Positions 19,208-26,773 of a stretch of DNA of 64,000 bases are shown here, one piece after another (position 1 is the stretch's first letter; every line of letters starts with the position of its first letter). Origin of the DNA: Lachnospiraceae bacterium. Its GTDB lineage: Bacteria; Bacillota; Clostridia; Lachnospirales; Lachnospiraceae. The position numbers were made by a program, and so were the translations under genes. The notes below the pieces were generated by a model. The model worked only from the letters and a program-made list of their open reading frames with translations, ran no database searches and was not told the DNA's origin. The stretch spans positions 496,001-560,000 of the forward strand of contig CAJTFW010000001.1 of assembly GCA_910575445.1 (NCBI GenBank), read 5' to 3'.

Positions 19208-20041
19208 ATGAAGACAGGACTTGTGTTAGAAGGCGGTGCGATGCGGGGCATCTATACGGCAGGGGTATTAGATGCTTTTATGGATCATCAGGTGACTTTT
19301 GACGGTGTGATGGGAGTCTCTGCCGGAGCGATACATGGCGCTTCTTATGTGTCTATGCAGCGCGGGAGAAGCATCCGTTATTATCTAAAATATATGAAAG
19401 ACCCAAGGTTTATGAGCTTTCGGTCTTTACTAAAGACCGGAGACCTTGTAGGAGCACAGTTTTGTTATCATGATTTACCAGAGAAGTTGGATATTTATGA
19501 CTATCAGGCGTTTGAACAGTCACCAATGCGGTTTTATGTGGTCTGCACAAATGTAAAGACCGGAAAAGCAGAATATATTTTTATGGAAAATATGCGCAAT
19601 ATTGGGTACTTACAGGCTTCTGCATCGATGCCTTTGGTGTCTCGCATCGTGGAAATTGGTGGTAAAAAGCTCTTAGATGGAGGTGTTGCGGACAGTATTC
19701 CCTATCGAAGATTTTATAAGATGGGCTATCAAAAACAGGTGGTTGTGCTGACAAGGCCCAAAGGCTATCGAAAAAAACCTTCCTCGATGAAACTTGCAAA
19801 GCGGCTGTATCGGAAGTATCCTAAGTTTTTGGAGGCGATGGCATATCGCTATATCCAGTACAATCGTACGGTGAAGGAACTAGAATATTTAGAAAAAACA
19901 GGAAAAATCCTCTTAATTCGTCCAAGCAAAGACCCCAGACTTGGACGGATGGAAAAAAGCAAAAGAAAAGTAAAGGCAGTCTACCATCTAGGTTACCAAG
20001 ATGCTATGGCAAAGATGGAACAGATAAAAGCATATCTATAG
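19208..20041 (+). CDS. Patatin-like phospholipase family protein
   Basis: The 277-residue protein has all marks of the bacterial patatin family, lipid acyl hydrolases with a Ser-Asp dyad. The oxyanion loop is GGAMRG (residues 9-14), the nucleophile elbow is GVSAG with Ser38, and the catalytic Asp is in LLDGGVADSIP near residue 157. Length is normal for the short YlbK/YjjU type. The C-terminus is rich in Lys and Arg. No signal peptide is present, so it likely acts on lipids from the cytoplasmic side. The lipid substrate is unknown. The preceding membrane-protein gene is only 15 bases away. Confidence 0.88.
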   Translation: MKTGLVLEGGAMRGIYTAGVLDAFMDHQVTFDGVMGVSAGAIHGASYVSMQRGRSIRYYLKYMKDPRFMSFRSLLKTGDLVGAQFCYHDLPEKLDIYDYQAFEQSPMRFYVVCTNVKTGKAEYIFMENMRNIGYLQASASMPLVSRIVEIGGKKLLDGGVADSIPYRRFYKMGYQKQVVVLTRPKGYRKKPSSMKLAKRLYRKYPKFLEAMAYRYIQYNRTVKELEYLEKTGKILLIRPSKDPRLGRMEKSKRKVKAVYHLGYQDAMAKMEQIKAYL

Positions 20042-20150
20042 AGATTTTTTATAAAATTTTCATGATATTTTCATATTTATCGTTTATAATGGGTTCATAT
20101 GTCGGCGAGAAAATAAAAGATAAGAAAATGTTTAAAGGAGTCTATAAAAG

Positions 20151-20546
20151 ATGAGAGAAAAGATGATTCGTTTTATGCAGGGAAGACATGGACAGGATGA
20201 GTTCTCAAGATTTTTACTTGGAACAGCAGTGGTCTGTGTTTTGATAAATCTTTTGTTTCACAGCCAACTTTTGTATGCGGTTGCCTGGCTTTTGCTGATT
20301 TATACGTATTTTCGGGTGTTTTCTAAAAATCATACTGCCCGGTATACAGAGAATCAGAAGTATCTGCGCACAAAAGCCAAATACCTCTACTGGTTTGACC
20401 AGCAGAAAAAGTTATTAGAAGAACGAAAGGTGCATCATATCTATGTCTGTCCAAAGTGCAGGCAGAAGATACGGATTCCGAAAGGAAAAGGAAAGATTAT
20501 GGTGCGCTGTCCCAAATGTCACTATGAATTCCAAAAGAGGAGTTAA
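20151..20546 (+). CDS. Membrane-anchored zinc-ribbon protein
   Basis: This 131-residue protein has one or two closely spaced membrane helices (about residues 22-55, from FLLGTAVVCVLINLLF to LLIYTYFRVF). A basic linker follows, then a C-terminal zinc ribbon with two CxxC knuckles, YVCPKCRQKIRIPKGKGK and VRCPKCHYEF. The ribbon should lie in the cytoplasm. AAAGGAG precedes the ATG. It ends three bases before the DUF5685 gene and is part of a three-gene cluster with a J-domain protein. Function is unknown; such ribbons can bind RNA, DNA or protein. Confidence 0.75.
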   Translation: MREKMIRFMQGRHGQDEFSRFLLGTAVVCVLINLLFHSQLLYAVAWLLLIYTYFRVFSKNHTARYTENQKYLRTKAKYLYWFDQQKKLLEERKVHHIYVCPKCRQKIRIPKGKGKIMVRCPKCHYEFQKRS

Positions 20547-20549
20547 GAG

Positions 20550-21446
20550 ATGTTCGGATATATTCATGTCTATCAGCCAGAGTTAAAGGTAAAGGAGTAT
20601 GAGGTGTATCAGGCCAGTTATTGCGGACTTTGCAGAAGCCTGAAAAAGCGCCATAGCAGAGTAGGGCAGCTGACACTAAGCTATGATATGACCTTTTTGG
20701 CGCTTTTACTTACTGGGCTGTATGAGCCAAAGACGATGACTGGGCGTTCTCGATGTCTGGCACATCCAACCAGAAGACATCGCTATCGGAATAATCCTTA
20801 CTTTGACTATGCGGCAGATATGAATGTGGTACTGACCTATTATAAATGCCTTGATGACTGGCAGGATGAGCATAGCATAACAAAGCTTCTCTTTGCCGGA
20901 CTTTTAAAGGGAAGAGTCAAAAAACTAAAAAGGCTGTATGGAAAGAAGATACAGAAGATAGAGAGATTTTTAAAACAACTTTCAAGGCTTGAGAAAAAGG
21001 GTATCTGTGATTTAGATAGAACTGCCGGATATATGGGGAAGATTATGGGGGAGCTTTTTGTCTACCGGGAGGATATATGGGAGGAGAAGCTTCGTCGCAT
21101 GGGATTTTTCTTTGGAAAATTTATCTATCTGATGGATGCCTATGAGGATATCGAGGAGGATTTAAAGAAAGGACGCTATAATCCTCTGGTTAAGCGTTAT
21201 CAAAGAAAGGATTTTGAACAGGAATGTGGGCAGATTTTAAAGATGATGATGGCGGAGACTTCTCGTACCTTTGAGATGCTGCCAATTATAAAGGATGCAC
21301 CAATTCTTAGAAATATTTTGTATGCTGGCGTATGGATGCGCTATGGACAGGTACAAAGCAGCAGAAAGGAAAACAAAAAGAGTCATGATAATAGACCCGT
21401 ATCAGGTTCTGGGTGTTCCAAGAGGGGCCTCAGACGAGGAAATTAA
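20550..21446 (+). CDS. DUF5685-type protein with two Asp-rich motifs
   Basis: The 298-residue protein begins [20 protein letters not shown] and YCGLC, a pattern I associate with the DUF5685 family of Clostridia. It is predicted to be all helical. Two acidic motifs stand out: DDWQDE (residues 102-107) and DAYEDIEED (196-204), about 95 residues apart. This is the arrangement seen in class I isoprenoid synthases such as squalene or phytoene synthase, where the acids bind magnesium and diphosphate. That likeness is an inference from spacing only. The end overlaps the J-domain gene start by 62 bases. AGAGATG-type purines and the short 3-base gap indicate coupling with the zinc-ribbon gene. Confidence 0.65.
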   Translation: MFGYIHVYQPELKVKEYEVYQASYCGLCRSLKKRHSRVGQLTLSYDMTFLALLLTGLYEPKTMTGRSRCLAHPTRRHRYRNNPYFDYAADMNVVLTYYKCLDDWQDEHSITKLLFAGLLKGRVKKLKRLYGKKIQKIERFLKQLSRLEKKGICDLDRTAGYMGKIMGELFVYREDIWEEKLRRMGFFFGKFIYLMDAYEDIEEDLKKGRYNPLVKRYQRKDFEQECGQILKMMMAETSRTFEMLPIIKDAPILRNILYAGVWMRYGQVQSSRKENKKSHDNRPVSGSGCSKRGLRRGN

Positions 21447-22020
21447 GAAAGCATACCGAAGGCTGAGCCGAAGATACCATCCAGATGCCAATGTCAACAA
21501 TCCAAACGCTGCGCAAGCAGAAGAGAAATTTAAGCAGGTGCAGGCTGCCTATGACCAGATTATGAAGGAGAAAGAGCAGGGATATTTTGGCGGATATGGA
21601 GGATTTGGCGGTTACCAACAGGAGAGCACTAGTGGGCCAAACGATGCGTACAGCAATTATCTCAATGCAGCGATGAACTATGTTCGCGCTGGAAAATACC
21701 ACGAAGCTTTGCATGTATTGCAAAATATGGAGGCAAAAGGGGCCAGATGGTATTATCTAAGCGCAATCTCCAACAACGGAGTGGGAAATAACGTTGTGGC
21801 TTTGGAACATGCAAGGCGCGCAGTAGAGTTAGAGCCCAACCGAAGAGAATATCAGATTCTGTTACAGCAGCTAGAGATTGGAGGAAACTGGTATGACCAG
21901 ATGAGCTCGCCCTATGGCGGTATGACAATAATGGGAAATGATATGTGTTGTAAACTCTGTATTGCCAATATGGTGTGCAATATGTGTTGTTTTGGCAGAG
22001 GTGGTATTTACTTTTGCTGA
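21385..22020 (+). CDS. J-domain/TPR-like protein with Cys-rich C-terminus
   Basis: From ATG 21385 the protein has 211 residues. A J domain occupies residues 1-65 ([20 protein letters not shown], then HPD in RRYHPDANV). A Gly/Tyr-rich linker follows, then a helical repeat region like tetratricopeptides ([37 protein letters not shown]). The tail has seven or more cysteines, including [16 protein letters not shown]. It probably recruits DnaK to a specific site; the Cys tail may bind metal or lipid. The open frame starts earlier, at 21295, but the conserved J-domain start favours 21385. The overlap with the DUF5685 gene is in another frame. Confidence 0.78.
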   Translation: MIIDPYQVLGVPRGASDEEIKKAYRRLSRRYHPDANVNNPNAAQAEEKFKQVQAAYDQIMKEKEQGYFGGYGGFGGYQQESTSGPNDAYSNYLNAAMNYVRAGKYHEALHVLQNMEAKGARWYYLSAISNNGVGNNVVALEHARRAVELEPNRREYQILLQQLEIGGNWYDQMSSPYGGMTIMGNDMCCKLCIANMVCNMCCFGRGGIYFC

Positions 22021-22040
22021 AAGTTGTAATAGGAGTGAGG

Positions 22041-23327
22041 ATGAAAAAATTTATGAAAAAATACATGGGAATAAAAAAAGTGGCGTTGCTTTTTAGCGTA
22101 GTGTTAGCGATGGGAAATCCAGCTGTAATCGTACAGGCAGCAGACCAGGCAGCTATTGATGCTCAGGCAGCCGCAGAGGCAGCGGCACAGGCACAGGCGG
22201 CCGCAGAAGCACAAGCAGCCGCAGAGGCAGCGGCACAGGCACAGGCGGCCGCAGAAGCACAAGCAGCGGCAGAGGCAGCAGCACAGGCGCAGGCAGCTGC
22301 AGAAGCGCAAGCAGCGGCAGAGGCAGCAGCACAGGCGCAGGCAGCCGCAGAAGCGCAAGCAGCGGCAGAGGCAGCAGCACAGGCGCAGGCAGCCGCAGAA
22401 GCGCAAGCAGCGGCAGAGGCAGCAGCACAGGCGCAGGCGGCCGCAGAAGCACAAGCAGCGGCAGAGGCAGCAGCACAGGCGCAGGCAGCCGCAGAAGCAC
22501 AAGCAGCGGCAGAAGCAGCAGCACAGGCGCAGGCAGCCGCAGAAGCACAAGCGGCAGGAACAGACCCTAATGCGGCGCAACCAGAGGCACAACAGACCCC
22601 AAAAGTTACACCAAAGAGAAGTATTGTACAGCGTGAGGAAGCTGTTTTAACAGCCCAAGTGAAAAAGGACATAGAGGACTCTCTGGATGCAGATACACAG
22701 AATGCGATTATCAATGGCTATTTAAGCCTTTTAAATAAAGAATACATATTAAAGGGAGAGCTGGATTTGAATCTGGTCAGCATTGGCAATGGACACCAGC
22801 TGGAAGAACGCTCCGCAGAGGCGATTACCAGAATGGTAAAGGATGCCAAAAAGCAGGGAATGTCGATTAGTATTACTTCCTCGTATCGTACCTATATGAA
22901 ACAGGTAAGCCTTTTTAAAAATAAGATAGCACGCCTTGAGAAATCAGGGCAGAATCATACCAATGCAGTCAGCGAGGCCGGAAAGGTTGTGGCGGTTCCT
23001 GGGACAAGCGAGCACCAGTTAGGGCTTACCGTGGATTTTGTAACAGGAAGTTACAAAAAACTCGATGAAGGAATTAAAAACACCAAAGAATATCAGTGGG
23101 TGGAAGAACATGCCTGGGAGTACGGCTATGTGATTCGCTATCCGTCTGGAAAATCAGATATTACTGGGATTATCTCAGAGCCATGGCATCTGCGGTATGT
23201 GGGAATCCCGGCAGCAAAATTGATGACAGAACAGGGAATTTGCCTGGAAGAATTTTTAGGAGTGGCATGTGATGAGCAAAAAGATGGAATTTCGCATGGA
23301 GCGGGCTGGGTTAATACAGGTCGGTGA
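22041..23327 (+). CDS. D-alanyl-D-alanine carboxypeptidase (VanY/M15B) with Ala-rich repeat
   Basis: The 428-residue exported peptidase should trim the terminal D-Ala from peptidoglycan peptides. It has a signal peptide (VALLFSVVLAMGNPAVIVQAA), then eight copies of a 16-residue Ala/Gln/Glu repeat (residues 43-170), and a C-terminal M15B zinc peptidase domain. The zinc ligands lie in SEHQLGLTVD (near residue 322) and EPWHLRYVG (near residue 380), preceded by SITSSYRTY. The repeat is probably a long helical or rod-like spacer that spans the cell wall. ATG 22041 has AGGAGTGAGG upstream; an upstream in-frame TTG at 21975 lies inside the previous gene. Its end overlaps a small gene. Confidence 0.88.
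   Translation: MKKFMKKYMGIKKVALLFSVVLAMGNPAVIVQAADQAAIDAQAAAEAAAQAQAAAEAQAAAEAAAQAQAAAEAQAAAEAAAQAQAAAEAQAAAEAAAQAQAAAEAQAAAEAAAQAQAAAEAQAAAEAAAQAQAAAEAQAAAEAAAQAQAAAEAQAAAEAAAQAQAAAEAQAAGTDPNAAQPEAQQTPKVTPKRSIVQREEAVLTAQVKKDIEDSLDADTQNAIINGYLSLLNKEYILKGELDLNLVSIGNGHQLEERSAEAITRMVKDAKKQGMSISITSSYRTYMKQVSLFKNKIARLEKSGQNHTNAVSEAGKVVAVPGTSEHQLGLTVDFVTGSYKKLDEGIKNTKEYQWVEEHAWEYGYVIRYPSGKSDITGIISEPWHLRYVGIPAAKLMTEQGICLEEFLGVACDEQKDGISHGAGWVNTGR
22167..22550 (+). repeat. Eight tandem 48-bp repeats inside the VanY gene
   Basis: The unit encodes AAAEAAAQAQAAAEAQ and is repeated exactly eight times in frame. The copies differ at synonymous positions (for example GCGGCC versus GCAGCT), which shows that length change by slippage or recombination has been followed by silent drift. 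Long open frames on the other strand and other frames here are by-products of the repeat. Confidence 0.9.
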
Positions 23328-23511
23328 TAAAGTGGAATTAAAAGAAGATGCAGCCAGTACCATGGCAGGAGTGATGTATTATTATACGATTAAAGATGCA
23401 GTCGCGATGTCAAACAATAGAAAGGAGCGGGTGAAGAAGCTAGAAGGTGTAGTGACAAAGATTGAAGATATAAAGAGCTATTGGACAGTGACCGTTGATA
23501 TAGAAGAATAA
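23272..23511 (+). CDS. Small conserved-looking protein of unknown function
   Basis: The 79-residue protein starts at an ATG with AGGAG eight bases upstream, inside the last 56 bases of the VanY gene in another frame. It is charged, beta-rich (LIQVGDKVELKEDAAST, then EGVVTKIEDIKSYWTVTVDI) and has no signal or membrane segment. The VGDKV and VVTKIE pattern resembles a small SH3-like or KOW-like barrel, but this is only an impression. A GTG three bases earlier is an alternative start. It ends the operon at a strong terminator. Confidence 0.6.
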   Translation: MSKKMEFRMERAGLIQVGDKVELKEDAASTMAGVMYYYTIKDAVAMSNNRKERVKKLEGVVTKIEDIKSYWTVTVDIEE

Positions 23512-23519
23512 AAGTAAAA

Positions 23520-23545
23520 TCCGCCGCATTTTGCGGCGGATTTTT
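23520..23545. terminator. Bidirectional terminator between convergent genes
   Basis: TCCGCCGCA and TGCGGCGGA form a perfect 9-bp stem with a TTT loop, with A-run before and TTTTT after. It ends the VanY operon and the minus-strand gene that stops at 23544. Confidence 0.92.
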
Positions 23546-23813
23546 ATAGCTTGAGAAGAAGACGTGCATCGCTTAGAAGCCAGTGGTAAGCCATATCCAG
23601 ACCTTCCTCAGAAAAGGGGAATTCTTTTTTGGTTTTTTTATCATCCTCTGTATGTTCTAGTGCATAGGGCTCTGGCCATATGGTTACTTCCAGCACAGCT
23701 TCGGCGCCTTCAGGCGCTTTTTTTATGATAAAAAAGCGCAGACCACGGTCAGAACCAGTAAAAGCTTCTTTTTTGTAGAAAGGAAGGTGAAAGAGGTCTA
23801 CGCGCTCTATCAT
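23544..23813 (-). CDS. Small hypothetical protein
   Basis: The 89-residue product is not recognised. It is soluble, with a beta-rich first half (RGLRFFIIKKAPEGAEAVLE and VTIWPEPYALE) and a helical end (DMAYHWLLSDARLLLKL). On the minus strand AGGAGC lies shortly before its ATG. It is 11 bases downstream of the zinc-ribbon/DUF3298-like membrane protein gene and probably in one transcript with it. The protein is acidic overall with a Lys-rich centre. Confidence 0.55.
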   Translation of the reverse strand: MIERVDLFHLPFYKKEAFTGSDRGLRFFIIKKAPEGAEAVLEVTIWPEPYALEHTEDDKKTKKEFPFSEEGLDMAYHWLLSDARLLLKL

Positions 23814-23824
23814 ATTTGCTCCTT

Positions 23825-24826
23825 TTATAAAGTATCGGTTTTAAGGGTGACAGTGACCCATCCGCCGTCGTAGTTAAAGCCGATTTCCAAGCCAACAGGG
23901 GTGTAGAACATCACACTGTTTTCCTCGTCTTTTAGATATTCGGCAAGTTCTTCGTCGGAGAGGTCATCTACAAATTCCACTGTGCCATTTTGACTGGTAT
24001 TTCTAGAGCGAAACTGCCAGACCAATTCATCGTCAATCTCAGCCAGGTCTTTGTGGGAGATAACTTCTCCGGTAGAGACGTTGAGCGTGATGGCTTCTAC
24101 ACGGGGAATCGTACTTTTTTTCTCATAGAAACTGTGTTTGACAACAACGCTTATCTTCTCTTCATCCATATAGGTAACATAACCAGAGCTGCTGACACCA
24201 GACTCATAGTCTTTATAGGAGTTCTGGTATTTACAGATGAGGTCTTGGATAGTATCACTCATAGCTGCGAATTTTGTTTCATCTTCACCAGTCAGAACAG
24301 GATAGACACAGTCATACGTACAAGTGTCATCCGAATCATCTGGACGCATCGAAGTGGATTTCCAGATAACATGATAGTCCAAATCCTGAGAAGTTGCATC
24401 TGTAATCTCCTGGTAGTATTCATCATTCTTATCTGGCTCATAGTATCCATAATCGTTACTAGAGCTGTTGTCATCCTCGTAGGGATAACTTTCATAAGGA
24501 TTTCCATATCCAAAATATCCATTGCCATTGTTCTGGTTGTAATCCGGGGTGTTATTCATCACTTTCTGGAATGCAGCCTGAATGGAAAAATACATAAAGA
24601 TAATAATTGCAATTATAAATAAAATACCAATGCCAACAAAGATGCCGGTAATTACTTTTCCTTTTGCGGATTTCCCGGATTTTTGAGAAGTAACTACTTC
24701 TACGCGGGGTTGCCAAGATTCCATTCTTCGTCCATATCCACAACTTTGGCATACGCCATTTTGCATCACTGCGCCACATTTGGGGCAAAAGCCAAATTCA
24801 TTTTTCTCGTCCATATCCACCACCAT
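23825..24826 (-). CDS. Zinc-ribbon membrane protein with RsiV-like (DUF3298) outer domain
   Basis: The 333-residue protein has an N-terminal zinc ribbon (FGFCPKCGAVMQNG, VCQSCGYG), a basic linker, one membrane helix (about residues 60-85, GIFVGIGILFIIAIIIFMYF), an Asn/Tyr/Asp-rich stalk and an extracellular domain. The last 40 residues (VMFYTPVGLEIGFNYDGGWV) match the C-terminal pattern of RsiV/DUF3298 domains, which can bind lysozyme in RsiV. It could sense or bind a cell-wall ligand. The start is uncertain: neither ATG 24826 nor ATG 24814 has a convincing ribosome site. The ribbon-plus-membrane plan echoes the gene at 20151. Confidence 0.65.
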   Translation of the reverse strand: MVVDMDEKNEFGFCPKCGAVMQNGVCQSCGYGRRMESWQPRVEVVTSQKSGKSAKGKVITGIFVGIGILFIIAIIIFMYFSIQAAFQKVMNNTPDYNQNNGNGYFGYGNPYESYPYEDDNSSSNDYGYYEPDKNDEYYQEITDATSQDLDYHVIWKSTSMRPDDSDDTCTYDCVYPVLTGEDETKFAAMSDTIQDLICKYQNSYKDYESGVSSSGYVTYMDEEKISVVVKHSFYEKKSTIPRVEAITLNVSTGEVISHKDLAEIDDELVWQFRSRNTSQNGTVEFVDDLSDEELAEYLKDEENSVMFYTPVGLEIGFNYDGGWVTVTLKTDTL

Positions 24827-24852
24827 AAATTGAAAATATTTTCATAGGTTAC

Positions 24853-25770
24853 TTATTTGTCATCTTCCCAGATATACGGTGTCATCTGATACACATAGTA
24901 GTTCAGCCAATTGGTATATAAAGTGTTGGCATGTGCCCGCCACATCAGAGAGGGGCGCTTGGTATCATCGTCTTCTGGGAAATATTCTTTGGGAACTTGA
25001 ATCTCTAATCCTTTTCCTTTATCTCTTTGATATTCTTTTGACAATGTCACCCGGTCATATTCAGGATGACCCATCACAAAGATTTTTTTGCCTTCTTCTG
25101 CCATACAGAGGAAGACACCAGCTTCTTCAGATTCTGCCATAATCTTAAGGTCTGGACACTCGGCAATCTCCTTATAAGGTATTGTTGTGTGCCGGGAGTG
25201 CGGTGCGATAAAATAATCATCAAAGCCACGCACAAGAGGTTCTTTCCTATTTAATACTTTGTGTGTGTAGAGTCCAAAAAGCTTCTCAGGAAGCATCTGC
25301 TTATTCAGACCATAGTAATAGTGAAGTGCCGCCTGAGCGCCCCAACAGATATAGAGTGTCGAGGTGACATGGGATTCGCACCATGCAAAGATTTCCCGAA
25401 GCTCTGTCCAGTAGTCCACTTCTTCAAATTCCATCTGCTCTACTGGCGCTCCAGTAATAATCACGCCATCAAAGCGTTTTTTGCGAATGGCCTCAAAGGT
25501 CTGATAAAATTTGTTCAGATGGCTTTTATCTGTATTCTTGGATTCATGATTGGTCACAGTGATAAAAGTTACATCGACCTGAAGTGGCGTATTGGAGAAA
25601 CTGCGTAAAAGTTGCAGCTCCGTATCTTCTTTGAGCGGCATTAGATTGAGAATTCCTACTTTTAGTGGACGAATCTCCTGGCTTAGCGCGCGGCTTTCAT
25701 CCATAACGAAGATATTCTCGCGCTCTAGGATTTCTTTTGCCGGTAAATCATTTTGAATTCTAATTGGCAT
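24853..25770 (-). CDS. metA: Homoserine O-acetyltransferase (MetA family)
   Basis: MetA acylates homoserine at the first committed step of methionine synthesis. The 305-residue form from ATG 25770 starts MPIRIQNDLPAKEIL and aligns with E. coli numbering. It has RPLKVGILNLMPLKEDTE, the nucleophile Cys142 in YICWGAQAALHYYYG, and the catalytic His/Glu region HPEYDRVTL. Residue 111 is Glu (GAPVEQMEF), where E. coli has Gly; in studied Bacillus MetA a Glu here gives acetyl-CoA rather than succinyl-CoA use. A GTG nine bases upstream is less likely because AGGTGATT spaces well to the ATG. No S-box or T-box leader is visible. Confidence 0.93.
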   Translation of the reverse strand: MPIRIQNDLPAKEILERENIFVMDESRALSQEIRPLKVGILNLMPLKEDTELQLLRSFSNTPLQVDVTFITVTNHESKNTDKSHLNKFYQTFEAIRKKRFDGVIITGAPVEQMEFEEVDYWTELREIFAWCESHVTSTLYICWGAQAALHYYYGLNKQMLPEKLFGLYTHKVLNRKEPLVRGFDDYFIAPHSRHTTIPYKEIAECPDLKIMAESEEAGVFLCMAEEGKKIFVMGHPEYDRVTLSKEYQRDKGKGLEIQVPKEYFPEDDDTKRPSLMWRAHANTLYTNWLNYYVYQMTPYIWEDDK

Positions 25771-25874
25771 TGTAATCACCTGTTTCCTTATATATTGTTC
25801 TCTAAAAATTACTTGCTTCTATCATACCACAAATTTTACACAAAGAAAGCATAATTTTTGCAAAATGTTTTGGG

Positions 25875-25903
25875 TTGCAAAATCTGACAGATTCCGTCAT
25901 ACT
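25875..25903 (+). promoter_or_regulatory. Predicted promoter of the HAD hydrolase gene
   Basis: TTGCAA (25875-25880) and CATACT (25898-25903) are spaced by 17 bases, 32 bases before the ATG at 25936. Confidence 0.5.
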
Positions 25904-25935
25904 AGAATCAGTGGAATTGGAATAGGAGGAATGGC

Positions 25936-26604
25936 ATGAAGACAGAAAAAAAGTATTCATATATCTTTTTTGACCTAGATGGGACACTTACAGACCCAAG
26001 AGAGGGGATTACAAAAAGCGTGCAATATGCGCTTAAACATATGGGGATTTTAGAGACGGATTTAAAAAAGCTAGAGCCTTTTATTGGGCCACCACTTATG
26101 GAATCTTTTGCGGCATATTATGGTTTTGGGGTGGAAGATTGTAGAAAATGTGTGGAATATTACAGGGAGTATTTTAGCGAGAAGGGATGGCGAGAGAATC
26201 TGTTGTTCGAAGGGGTGAAGGAGCTTCTTCTTAGGCTTCGAAAACATGGGAAAGTTGTGGCGATAGCTTCTTCCAAACCAGAGTATTTTGTTCGGAAAAT
26301 ACTTCAGCATTTTGAGGTGGATGAGCTGTTCAATGAGATATGCGGGGCGACGATGGGGGAGGAGCGCACAAAGAAAGAAGAAGTGATTGAAGAACTGCTT
26401 AAGAGGCTTGGGCTTACTGAGAAAGACAGAGAGAGAATTTTAATGGTGGGAGATAGAAGACATGATGCAGAAGGGGCACGTGTTTTTGGGATTGATTGTC
26501 TGGGAGTGGCGATGGGTTTTGCAGAGGAAGGAGAACTTGAAAAAGCAGGTGTGATAGCGACAGCGAAAACGATGGAGGAAGTTGGGGATTTTGTGTTGTT
26601 ATAA
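25936..26604 (+). CDS. HAD-superfamily phosphatase (phosphoglycolate phosphatase-like)
   Basis: The 222-residue protein is a haloacid-dehalogenase hydrolase with a helical cap. Motif I is FDLDGTLTD (nucleophile Asp and acid/base Asp), motif II is the Ser in VAIASSKPE, motif III includes the Lys in TKKEEVIEELL, and motif IV is MVGDRRHDAEGA. The pattern FIGPPLMESF between motif I and the cap fits the Gph/YhcW-type group. It likely removes phosphate from a small metabolite; the substrate is unknown. AGGAGG precedes the ATG. A structured repeat follows 22 bases after its stop. Confidence 0.87.
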   Translation: MKTEKKYSYIFFDLDGTLTDPREGITKSVQYALKHMGILETDLKKLEPFIGPPLMESFAAYYGFGVEDCRKCVEYYREYFSEKGWRENLLFEGVKELLLRLRKHGKVVAIASSKPEYFVRKILQHFEVDELFNEICGATMGEERTKKEEVIEELLKRLGLTEKDRERILMVGDRRHDAEGARVFGIDCLGVAMGFAEEGELEKAGVIATAKTMEEVGDFVLL

Positions 26605-26626
26605 AAAATTTTGGTTCTATATATAA

Positions 26627-26690
26627 GGACGCTAGGACGGGAGGGAACATTTGCCAGGTCGTGGCGAGCGTCCCTTTCCTCAAAAACCAC
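26627..26690 (+). repeat. Structured intergenic element, copy B
   Basis: This is the second copy of the element at 17380. GGACGCT pairs with AGCGTCC (7 bp), and the inner strand begins AGGACGGGAGGG and ends GGCG, as in copy A apart from a three-base length change in the middle. The A-rich tail CAAAAACC is also shared, and here it is followed by GG and a six-T run that may allow termination of the HAD gene transcript. It lies just before the prmA promoter. Confidence 0.6.
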
Positions 26691-26708
26691 CGGATTTTTT
26701 CACTGTAG

Positions 26709-26737
26709 TTGAAATTCTACATAATTTGTGATAAGAT
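26709..26737 (+). promoter_or_regulatory. Predicted promoter of the prmA-rsmE operon
   Basis: TTGAAA (26709-26714) and TAAGAT (26732-26737) are separated by 17 bases, 36 bases before the prmA start. Confidence 0.6.
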
Positions 26738-26773
26738 TAGAAACCGGACTTATATAGGAGGTTACATAAATTT

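Noticed and set aside
22104-22714. Long open frames on the minus strand and other plus frames opposite the VanY repeat (Cys/Leu-, Ala- or Gln/Arg-rich)
   Set aside because: They arise from the 48-bp periodic sequence, have no ribosome sites, and the VanY frame has a signal peptide and catalytic domain.
25771-25935. S-box (SAM) riboswitch upstream of metA
   Set aside because: The spacer between metA and the divergent HAD gene is short and AT-rich, without the conserved SAM-riboswitch blocks or terminator.
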